A program made the translations under genes and the position numbers. The notes under the pieces were generated by a model. That model was given only the letters and a program-made list of their open reading frames with translations, ran no database searches and was not told the origin of the DNA. Shown here in pieces: positions 55,561-64,000 of a stretch of DNA of 64,000 nucleotides; position 1 is the stretch's first letter; each line of letters starts with the position of its first letter. Source of the stretch: Calliopum simillimum (taxonomy: Eukaryota; Arthropoda; Insecta; Diptera; Lauxaniidae); the NCBI GenBank assembly GCA_951812925.1, contig OX638372.1:68217407-68281406 (forward strand), in the 5' to 3' direction.

Positions 55561-57555
55561 ATCTTGACTCATGAAAAGTTATCGCGATCGCTTTGAAATT
55601 GATTAAGAAATGCCTCAGTTTTTGCTATCTTGAGAGTTTATCTTGAATGCTTATTTGTAAACTTCCATTAACAGTGATATTTCCACTTTGAAGCAAGGAT
55701 AACTGATCAGATCGACCAAATCTGATTTCTGATTCAAGCTCAGCGGCAAGAAGTTCATAAATAAACAAATTTTTTACTCACTAATTTCATACTTTTTTTT
55801 GTAGCTGTGTATTTATTACAAAAGTTCTCAGTTTGAAAATGAACATGCATTTTCCTGGTCTCTAACGGATATTTTTACACCTCCCGAGGTCCCCAAATTC
55901 CATCCTCCTAGTTACGCTACATACAACCTTAGTCCATACCATAAAAGGACTAAGAGGATAAAATTGAGTTATCAAGGCTCTGTATTTGAAGACTTAGTAT
56001 TTTGTCTTGGCTAATAATTTCTGATGCTGCACCTCGAACGTTCTATCCATCCCATAATGTGGAATTCCTAGATATTATTGCGATTGATGCTATCGAAAGC
56101 CCTAATGTGGCCGCTGATGGTTACATACGACGAATTGAAGTCCGTCTGTGCTTGGACTCTTTTCACCACTATTGCTATCTGGTTTTCAATGGTGCTTCGT
56201 AGCCAAAATCCTTTTTCATTCGATCGTGCACCCTTGCTGAGATAAGCCTTCTCGAAAATCGTAAAAAATCATTTGCATCGGAAACAACTAGGAGTACTGT
56301 ATTCTCGATACTTATAGGACAACCTACGTAAGACTCTTATTTTCAATTTTTTACAAACAAATCATTGAACTAATTTTCGGACATTTTTTAAAAATTTTAT
56401 TAAGTTTAGATAAGAGCTTCTGCAAAGGCTAGTTGAGAATATTAAAAGGCACCCTGTTAAACGCTTAAAACTCTAGAACAACTTTCTTAATAGAAAACAT
56501 GGCATATACATACATACATACACAAACACACACCCACTGAAATCAAGCGCAAATTTCAATTTAATTTGGGTCCCCCAAAAAAACAAGTCACAGTACACAT
56601 ACAGAGTAAGTAACAGCAACAACAACAAACACGATACTACCACAAGCTTACATACAATAAAGAAAAGAAGAAAAACCGTTAGCAGTGCTTATGCGTTGCA
56701 AGCATAAAACTTATGCATACAACAACAACAATAGCAATTACAACAACTACAACAACATCAACGATAATGTGAACATACCAGAAAATCCCTTTTTTCCGGT
56801 GCTTCATTGTTGCGTTGGCTGTGTATGCGGTCATGTTGTTTTTGTTTTCATCGTACATATATACGACAGACACTCACAACAACAAATACACGCAAATAAT
56901 AAAACACCACCATCAACTCCCACTTTCGTCAACTTAATTCAATGAACAACGCGCGTCAAGGATACAAACCTTGTTTCCTTCCTAAAGTAAAGTGTCCTCT
57001 CACTCTTGTTTGCGTTTCTTTCTTTCTCTTTCACATTCACATTAACTATCTTTCTCATACGTTAAATGTCATTTATTGTTTCTTCAATTCGCTCTCTTGA
57101 CAGCACTGAACTTTCTCTCTTATCGTTTTGTGTCGTCCTCTTTTTCTCATGAATTTTTGACTTCGCTTACAAAAGTTGCAGATTAACGCAATCCCCACAA
57201 TAACATTAAGGCTTGGGAGTATACGACTCTTGTAAATGTAGATTATGAGTTGTTAGATATCAAAGGAAAAACTGTAAAATATTATACTAAAATTGTAGCT
57301 TTTATCAAAAAGTGTTGGAAAGAATATTTTTGTGAAATCATAAATTCCATCTCTACCGTACCTTCTCAACAAGAATCATGGCTGTGTAATACACAAAAAA
57401 AAATGGAATGATCTTTTTATTTCTTATATGCTGTTTTTTCATCTTTTTGTCGTTAAATCCGACTGCATCTACAAAATTGACAATATACCTGCAGGATTTC
57501 GAGATATCCTTGCTTGAAGTTGGAGAAAATGTTGTTTTCAGACTTATGACGTAGC
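55561..57555. other. Spacer, unique sequence and microsatellites
   Basis: ACAACAACA runs (56616-56628, 56720-56756) and ACATACAT/ACACAC (56505-56533). No recognised gene; the 66-codon frame at 56002-56202 has ordinary composition but no known match. Confidence 0.4.
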
Positions 57556-57559
57556 TACA

Positions 57560-58460
57560 GGAAAAGGTTTAATTCTTTTTATTTATTAATGACATTAAAT
57601 AGCCACACCCTTTCTTATTAAAATATACCTTCGAGCTTTTCAAATAGAACTCTAACTTTCCGAATTATTATGCTTTAAAGAGAAGATATTTCAGCCCCCA
57701 TACAAAGGACGAATTCAAGTAGTTTTGAAAAACCGATTTATGTACACAAAACTCTCAAAATGGGTTAAAATCTGCTGCAGGGTATGAAATGTGTTAGTGG
57801 CAATAAGTGGAGAGTCCTGAAAAAAAAATGGGAGACGTCCCGCCGCAGAAATATTTCGTTCCTTGTATGAGGCTGAAATACATTATCTTCAAATTATATT
57901 AAATGGTTACGTGATTCCTGAACACTTACGGTATATGAAACTAGTAAGGGTGCTATATTTGTCGGGCCCAAAAATGATATAGGGAGGGGCTACGCCTTCT
58001 TGTCCGAATTCACATAGTTTTCACCCTTAGGTAGCTTCGACTCTTTCTAGTGCCTGTAAGGATGCATTATCTCTTATAACGCTTCGCTTGCATGAGGGGT
58101 GCCACGAACTTTTGTTCGAGCTCTCCAAGTTTTTATTTAGAACTTACCTTTGCAATTTCTAGTATTAGTGTGTATTTTGGTTGCATTCTCTTAAATACTG
58201 CTTCAAATATAGCGTTTTTAATTATTTTTTTGTATGGTTGGTAGTCCTTTGACGTATTTCACTCATTTTCAATCAAATGAGCTATCTTTTACAACGGAAG
58301 CATCGTATTATCTTGCTTCCATAAAAATAAAAATACTATTTCCAGACAGACGGACATATTTACTATTTCAACTTAAGAGGAGACGCTGATCAAGAAAATA
58401 TTTGAATTTAAATACCTCTCACGCCTCCTCCTCTGCATTAGTAACAGAAGCGCAAAGTAA
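57560..58460 (-). repeat. GGGCGTGGCAC-box repeat, diverged minus-strand copy
   Basis: Contains CAGCCCCCATACAAAGGACG (as at 17650), GGGGCTACGCCTTC, GGGGTGCCACGAAC, TTTCACTCATTTTCAATC and, at 58340-58470, the reverse complement of the family head (AGACAGACGGACAT, GACGCTGATCAAGAA, TCTCACGCCTCCTCCTCTGC). Old and diverged. Confidence 0.65.
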
Positions 58461-58485
58461 ATTTACCCTCGGATAGCGCATGAAA

Positions 58486-58905
58486 AACCTATTTAGAACT
58501 GCTAGACCGAATCCAACAACTTGTCATAAAATTGATAGGAGATGTACATAACTGTACCATCGTCTATTATGTTGGTTGCGTAAAAATTTATTATCGTTAC
58601 TACCTGGTGCCATCAGTCCGTGTGTTCTCTGGTTTTACTAGGGCCTACCACCAAGCCTATTCATTTTGGGTAACCTTGATGCTGACGAGAGTATCGCATT
58701 ACAGAGATAGTTCGTTATTTAGTCGCACGGTAATGTTATGGAACAGTCTTTCGGAAAGCTTTTTTCCCCAACAGTTTTGACATTGGTAAATTTAAGACAA
58801 GTGTTCACCGACACTACTCCATCTATCCTCCTTCCCTATAACCTTTTCCTTTAGCCAATTTAATGCTTTGCTTCGTGGATACTCAAATACACTTTTATAA
58901 AATAT
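58486..58905 (+). pseudogene. Jockey/CR1-like LINE ORF2 C-terminus
   Basis: Reads YLELLDRIQQLVIKLIGD, TRAYHQAYSFWVTLMLTRVS then HYRDSSLFSRTVMLWNSLSES, FFPQQF, and in the next frame KFKTSVHRHYS-like sequence (58786-58815). LDRIQ...IKLIGD, the TRVSHYRDSSLFSRT block and LWNSLPES are standard in jockey/CR1 C-termini. About 120 codons, one frameshift after the stop at 58780. No poly-A or other tail is evident. Confidence 0.78.
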
Positions 58906-58967
58906 AATACTGGAAATATTGTTAACTTTAATGCCTATAAAAAACAACTGGGTATATTTGCGGTGTA

Positions 58968-59008
58968 TCCGGTGATTTGCGGTGTATCCGGTGATTTGCG
59001 GTATTTCT
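58968..59008. repeat. Short 19-bp tandem repeat
   Basis: GCGGTGTATCCGGTGATTT occurs twice in tandem, followed by a partial third copy (GCGGTATTTC). Confidence 0.85.
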
Positions 59009-61093
59009 GTTATTCGTAAACATTTGTTGATACCACCGCATAGTTTTGTAACAAATTAATTAACACACAACACTGCCGTCAATGTTGAGAGTTTCATGGT
59101 TCACGCGGTACTTTGCCAATCTAACTATGTGTCTGACAGTCCGGTAATCTCTCTGTCTACCCATTTGTCCATTTGCCCATCGATTCCTTTAACCATTTAC
59201 TTATTCAACCATATTCCTCTTCTTCCACTAAAACCCATTGTATTATGACTTTTTGACTCTCTCTTTCTCTCTGTCCCTCTCAGTCATGAAACTATTTGCA
59301 CTTACTCTCTTTTGGCTTACACCCCATTTTCTGCCCCGTTAGCCCCCCCAAAAGAACACCAATAAAAAAGCATTTAAAAATTAATCTAGTGTTTGTGTCA
59401 CGTTCACACATACAAAATGTGTGCTAAGAGGAAACAATGATATAAGGATACTACAACAACAACAGCAACGAAAGCACAAACGCAAGGAAGCGTGCAGCGT
59501 AGCACCGAAGTGTAACAACGACGACGGACATTGAGCATAGCAGCTCTCGTATTTTGTAAAGACATGGCGACGAAAGGTCCTTTTACAACCATAGACAAGC
59601 ACATTCACTTACAAACATACAAACAGATATACATACATCAATACTCACGGAAATTTACTGTTACTGGTATCCTGGCAAATATGTCGCTCTCATCTTTAAA
59701 TAAGTAATTGTTTTGCAATGAGTGAGAGAAGGACCGTATGTCGTAAGTAAATCAGTGAGCAATTTGAGTGGGAGTAACGAGTAACGAGTAATGACTCATT
59801 GTTTTGTGTGTCATAAGTAGGTAATGAGCAGTTTTCAAAGCGCATGCCTAGTAATCCTTTGAGTTTAAACTCAAAGAGCGCATACTCATTCTTAGCATGA
59901 AAGAGTAGCGAGCTCATAAAAAAGAAAAGTTGGCTTTTGAATTAAAACCTCAAAGATTTTTGCAGGTAAATTATACAGTTATTTATGAACTGAAGCAGAT
60001 TTAATGTTCAAGCACTTTATTTCATTCAGATAACCCTTTTCATTTAATTTTTTTATTATTTTTTCAATGCTAGCAGAATATAATGAAAGCAAATTATTAA
60101 AGGAAGGGGAAGTCTCAAATCATTTTTCAATCCAAGATCTCGATTTAGCTAATCATAAACATAGGCACTTGAAGAGATTGTAACCTTTTTTGGGCGGATC
60201 CGATGGCTTTAAACTTAAGAATTGTCTTTTTTTAGCCATTTAATCGATGAGCCATGGCTTTGGAGCTTCATCCACAGGACACCAATCGATGGAGAAAAGT
60301 CAAAAAATCGAAAAATGTTATAGTGCACCAAGTCCGATCTAAGAACCATCCGAAAGTATTCTAGTGCAGCCCATGTTTTTAAAAACTTTTTACCTCAAAT
60401 TGATTTCGGTTCATTTTTGTGATTTTTATTTTTTGTTTTTATTGTTTTTCTTTTTCAACAATCGATTTGGCAAAGTCGAACACCAACTTCAAACGTATAA
60501 TTCGTTCTACTCTTAATGGAGAAAACGGCTACTTAGTAAAACAAACTCTTTTTTCTATCTTGATTTTTTGGCGTATCAATTTTACAAATATTCGTATTAC
60601 TGTTTGAGCATTTCTAAATAAAAGGGAGTAATCGCGATGAAAATACCAATTCAGCCTGGCAAACAGAAAGGTAATCTTCTGGATGTACGAGTTAAGAGAT
60701 CCGCTTACACCGATTCGTTATTCGACTGGCGCTATTAAACGTCCCAGCGGTTGACCTGTTGCAAAAAAACTCGACAAATTCGATAATTTTAACTGTCAGT
60801 GAAAAGATGCACAGTTTCCGGCCCGCGAGCAAGTAACGCTGAACGAGCGAGGAAACGTGGTGCTTTGTTGAAAAAAGAAGACGCACGAAAAACAAAACGA
60901 CGACGCCAAAACAAAAGGACGACTCAAAAAAAGTGTTTAAGTCTCTCATCAAAGACGACTGCTAAAACCATGCCCCATGGCATCAACCAAAATTCGATTT
61001 GCTCTCCAGAATCTGGAGCGAAAAGCGTTTGCCAGAAAATTTGCTACAATTATGCTTTGCAAGTTGTCATCCGGTGAAACCGATCATGTGTGG
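59009..61093. other. Spacer of mixed composition, no gene recognised
   Basis: 59030-59650 resembles unique fly DNA with CTCTCT and CAACAA runs. A repeated GAGTAACGAGTAA patch is at 59770-59790. The basic frame at 60799-61077 (KKEDARKTKRRRQNKRTTQK) matches no family. Confidence 0.4.
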
Positions 61094-61669
61094 ATCAAAT
61101 TAACACGCTAAGAATAATTGCCGAATAATCATGCCGGTACTGGGGTTGAATTAGTCTTCGTTGACTCCAGCACTGCCTTCAACAGTGTCTCCCAAAAATC
61201 AAATCACTGCAGCGAAGAGGTATTGCCACAAAGGCAATTACTTAATTAAGTACGTGACCAGTGTCAAGAGCTAAAATGCGGTATATTACAAAACGGATTA
61301 TTGTCATCGACCTTTCCACTGATTCAGTTGTCAAGCATCTTAGATAAAGCTCTTAGTAGGACTTATTGAGTAATTCAATGGAACTTTGCCGATGGAAGTC
61401 CTGGTTGTGGAAATGCATTCAAGGCTAAAAGCATAAATCAGAACCCATACTAAAACGGCATAATTTTTAAAGCTGCCAATGATGACATTAAAAACTTCGA
61501 AAGCTTTGAAGTTGCATCAGCAAGGTTGGTGAAGTCGTGTGAGACCAAAACTCACCTGGAAAAGGTTATTGGAGATGGAAATTCAATGATCGGAAATATT
61601 GTGGGAAGGGATAAAAGTCATCGCAAAGGATCTCATAAGATGAAGACGTTTTATATTAGCCCTATTCTC
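61094..61669 (+). pseudogene. RTE/CR1-like LINE RT relic, copy 5
   Basis: Heavily decayed RT plus C-terminus of the family at 30.2 kb. Blocks in shifting frames: QINTLRIIAE, TGVELVFVDSSTAFNSVSQK (first catalytic block, Asp kept), QCQELKCGILQNGLLSSTFP, FADG at about 61384 where FADD/YADD is expected, then THLEKVIGDGNSM, KSHRKGSHKM and FYISPIL, the remains of RDRDKWRDFVLAL. The family 3' terminus is missing here but similar sequence (CCTAGGAGTTAGAGGATAA) appears at about 63134, after the LOA-like element. Confidence 0.72.
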
Positions 61670-61699
61670 AAAAAACGGAGCTAGTCCATTTTACAAGAA

Positions 61700-63135
61700 A
61701 ATATAAAATACCCACGTTTATGGATGAATGCTCAAATAATATTAAGTTACCAGTGGTAAATCAAGCCAAATTTCTGGAAATAATTCTCGGTAAGAAATTG
61801 ACATGGAAAACCAAAATAGAAGAACTATTAAAGAAATCTAATAATGCCTTCTATGCATGAAAAAAAATTTTGGCTATACTTGGGGACTGAACCCAAGAGT
61901 GACACACTGGATCTACACCTCTATTGTAAGACCTATCTTATTATATGGGGTGGTGATTTGGTGGAAAGCTCTTGATAATAAAGGAAACTTGAAAAACTTA
62001 GAAAAAGCACAAAGCCAGCTTTGCATTGGAATTACAGGAGCACTTAAAACAGCATCAGCTGATTTACTCAACATAATTCTAAACTTATGTATAGAAATGC
62101 TCCTAGACTGAAAGAAGCGAACCAGTTCAAACACCAAATTTTTGGACATAGCAATGCAGAAGATATTAAAAATATCACAACATATTATTTACCACCAACA
62201 ACACAATTCGACAGGAAATTTTCAGATAAATTTCCATCCAGGGACTACTAGACATCCCATCACCTAGACCCACCAAATGAAATAAATATATATGTACACA
62301 GATGGTTCGAAGCAAGATGAGGAAGTTGGCGCTGGAATTTTTGTACCGAACTCTAATACTTTCAAATCGTACAATCTAACTACTGACTGCAGCTTCTTTC
62401 AGGCAGAGGTAGTTGCGATTCAAAAAGACGCCGATTTTTAAGTTGGAATTATTTCTTAAAAAAAAAATAAACATTTACGTTGATAGTTAAGCAGCTCTAA
62501 AGCACTTAAAAGCAACACTAATAATTCTAAATCGGTATCAAACTGTAACGAGTCTTTGCAAAGTCTGAGCAATAGGAATTCAGTACGATTACTGTGGGTA
62601 CCTGGACACTGCAACATTGTGGATATTGAAAGGGCTGACGGACTTGCTAAACAAGGTGTGCAGTTAGTCAATGCACCTTTGATTGTAGAAGTACCACTTA
62701 AGTTTTACTATACGCAAAAGTCTAAGCATCTAGAAACTTTAGCGAAAAATAAGTATATGGCTAAGCAATACAAAAAACAAAACAGCCAAAAAATTCTGGC
62801 CCTCTTACAATAATAACAAAACAACATATGTACTCTCTCTTAGCCGATGAGGAAGAACGGTAGAGCACGTCTTGTGCTATTGCCCGGCGCTAACCAGACG
62901 CAGAATGGCTACTATTGGGCAGGCTATGTTCGGCTCCAGAAATGAGATAGCTTGAATAACATTGTCGAAACTAATGAATTTCGCCTAAAAAACTGGAACC
63001 TGATGAAAATTATGAAGCCAGAACATTACTATTCTTCTAACAGAAGGGAGTTTGTGGTAACACTATGGACCTAGTCGGTCTATGTGAGGTTTTTGCTCAC
63101 GCAATTACCGCCACCCTAACCTAACCTAACCTACC
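61700..63135 (+). pseudogene. LOA-like LINE: RT thumb, RNase H, zinc knuckle, CCTAA tail
   Basis: 5'-truncated ORF2. RT C-terminus: AKFLEIILGKKLTWKTKIEE, WGLNPRVTHWIYTSIVRPIL then LYGVVIWWKAL, QLCIGITGALKTASADLL. RNase H, which in LOA and I-type elements digests RNA in hybrids: YTDGSKQDEEVGAGIF (catalytic Asp at 62301-62303), FQAEVVAI (Glu), a damaged third site (VDS followed by a stop, about 62480), and LLWVPGHCNI...ERADGLAKQG with the last Asp at 62637-62639. Then EHVLCYCPALTRRRMATIGQ (62855-62925), the C-terminal knuckle. The 3' UTR has ACCTAGTCGGTCTATGTG and ends in CCTAA repeats (63115-63135). Several stops and shifts. Same family type as 48496-48790. Confidence 0.87.
63115..63135 (+). 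repeat. CCTAA-type LINE 3' tail
   Basis: Three to four copies of CCTAA directly after the LOA-like 3' UTR. The minus strand reads TTAGG, the ancestral insect telomere unit, but the context shows a retrotransposon tail; the same motif ends the minus-strand copy at 48496. Confidence 0.8.
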
Positions 63136-63324
63136 TAGGAGTTAGAGGATAAAATATTACCTACATACTTAGTTCAGCCAGGGTGGTTTCACTCTCAGAG
63201 GGGATTAGATTTTGATCGATTCATTTTATTTTGACCTAAAAAAGGGTCTTGCTAAAATCTGTGAGTGAAATTAAAGTTAGGGTCAGCTAGTGTTCAATAT
63301 AATTTTTGCTTTTCCTATAATGTA

Positions 63325-63890
63325 CAGGGTAAGCCGCATGAACTGTTACCTAATCAAATGATCATAACTTTATGTGTGAAATTATTTTTTATTGATTCAA
63401 CTGACAAAAGTGTGTGAAAATAATCAGAAAACTAGAATCCGGCTACCTTAGCTCGACTATGGTCTTCAAACGGTCATATAATGAGTTGCATGCTGCACGA
63501 ATGTGATCTTCCGGTATTTTGGCCCATTCTCGTAAAATGGCTTTCTTCAGCGCATCCATACTGGCATATTTTTTAGTCCTCACCTTGCTCTCTAAGAAGG
63601 CCCAGATAGAATAGTCCATCGGATATGCGTCTGGCGAATTTGAGAGCCATTTTGTGGACGAAATGAAGTATGGAACGTGGTTTTTTAACCATTCTTGGTT
63701 CACACGAGCTTTATGAGATGGTGCTGAGTCTTGTTGGAACGCCTGCGACCGAAATGTTTGCGTGCCCACGACTCTAAAGATCTTCCAACACATTTTCCCG
63801 ATAATATGTCGCATTGACTTTTACTTTGTTTTTATCGGTTTGCCAGGTGTATCGGTCTGAAGTTGGTAACAGTTCATGCGCCTAACCCAG
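63325..63890 (-). mobile_element. Internally deleted maT-like (DD37D) element with both ends
   Basis: Inverted repeats: CAGGGTAAGCCGCATGAACT then GTTACC at 63325, and the complement of the right end CTGGGTTAGGCGCATGAACT then GTTACC ending 63890. TA on both sides (63323-63324 and 63891-63892). At 566 bp it is less than half of an autonomous element and keeps only the C-terminal third of the transposase. Confidence 0.9.
63443..63814 (-). pseudogene. maT-type (DD37D) transposase C-terminal part
   Basis: The open stretch of 123 codons has a second catalytic Asp in QQDSAPSHKARV (codon 63728-63730) and the third in PMDYSIWAFLESKV (63614-63616), with 37 residues between them by direct count. DD37D is the hallmark of the maT group of Tc1/mariner. 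It continues KKYASMDALKKAILREWAKI then PEDHIRAAC...YDRLKTIVELR. Met 63814 is not a real start, since the deletion joins 5' UTR-like sequence to the catalytic half; the DNA-binding domains and first catalytic Asp are absent. Not functional, though without a stop. Confidence 0.88.
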
Positions 63891-64000
63891 TACTAAGATT
63901 TATTGAATTTAAAACTGAATTAGCTATTCATGGTTCATAAAATTGAAAGAGCACCAAAAAAATCAAAAAAAGTTATAATCAAAGTTATAATTTATAGATC

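Noticed and set aside
54310..55596. Very long open frames of 344-420 codons (Ser-Arg, Val-Val, Tyr-Asp, Thr-Thr repeats) that could be taken for an RS-domain or silk-like gene
   Set aside because: The same DNA is open in several frames on both strands because it is a hexanucleotide satellite; there is no start context, exon structure or non-repeat domain.
60799..61077. Very basic frame resembling a nuclear or ribosomal protein
   Set aside because: Lys/Arg-rich stretch only, with no domain, and next to decayed LINE sequence; likely chance in purine-rich DNA.
63115..63135. TTAGG-type telomere sequence (read on the minus strand)
   Set aside because: It directly follows a LINE 3' UTR, is only about 20 bp long, and the same tail ends another copy of that LINE type; flies do not use TTAGG telomeres.

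Overview
This window looks like non-genic DNA from a higher dipteran fly. A tephritid fruit fly is my best guess, which is an inference from the AT-rich base composition and the set of repeat families, not something a marker gene proves. I found no intact host gene, no rRNA, no functional tRNA and no CRISPR array. Almost everything recognisable is a transposable element or its debris: mariner and maT DNA transposons, at least four kinds of non-LTR retrotransposon, many foldback or MITE-like elements with inverted ends, a MULE-type element, and a long hexanucleotide satellite. The likeliest settings are a very large intron or an intergenic interval.

Layout. 1-1.9 kb: a mariner copy whose 3' inverted repeat was split by a 1.1 kb foldback element. 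1.9-8.5 kb: a jockey-like RT scrap, a mariner scrap, an element with inverted ends, then a decayed but long jockey-like LINE (5.8-8.5 kb) broken by a 484-bp palindromic element. 8.5-9.2 kb: a 640-bp MULE-type element with a perfect 9-bp target duplication that carries a FLYWCH zinc-finger coding segment. 10-16 kb: a LINE relic, an unclassified repeat (second copy at 36.8 kb) and two inverted-end elements. 16.5-20.3 kb: arrays of a GGGCGTGGCAC-box repeat family, which recurs at 31, 34, 41-43, 49 and 57-58 kb. 21-25 kb: a LINE 3' fragment, a hairpin, a mariner copy and a minus-strand LINE relic. 26.5-27.6 kb: a relatively GC-rich island with few repeats, a candidate promoter or 5' exon. 27.7-30.9 kb: a composite element with tRNA-like tandem units, a foldback element of 0.9 kb and a young LINE insertion with a perfect 13-bp target duplication. 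34.6-35.8 kb: two more inverted-end elements. 40.8-43.4 kb: a 54-bp LINE micro-insertion and a nearly full-length mariner inside the GGGCGTGGCAC repeat. 47-51.6 kb: an internally deleted mariner, a LOA-like LINE end, a nested pair of inverted-end elements and a fragment of a protein family I believe is conserved. 54.36-55.56 kb: about 1.2 kb of (GTCGTA)n. 58.5-63.9 kb: a jockey/CR1-like fragment, an RTE/CR1-like relic with a LOA-like RNase H LINE apparently inserted in it, and a short maT element with both inverted repeats.

The parts do not form a pathway. What they share is history. Nesting gives relative ages: foldback into mariner (1 kb), foldback into LINE (7.4 kb), mariner into repeat (41 kb), TA-flanked element into inverted-end element (50 kb), LOA into RTE-like LINE (61-63 kb). 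Every transposase or RT seen carries stops, frameshifts, deletions or catalytic changes, so no autonomous element is evident here. The youngest-looking events are the LINE insertion at 30.2-30.9 kb and the MULE-type element at 8.5-9.2 kb.
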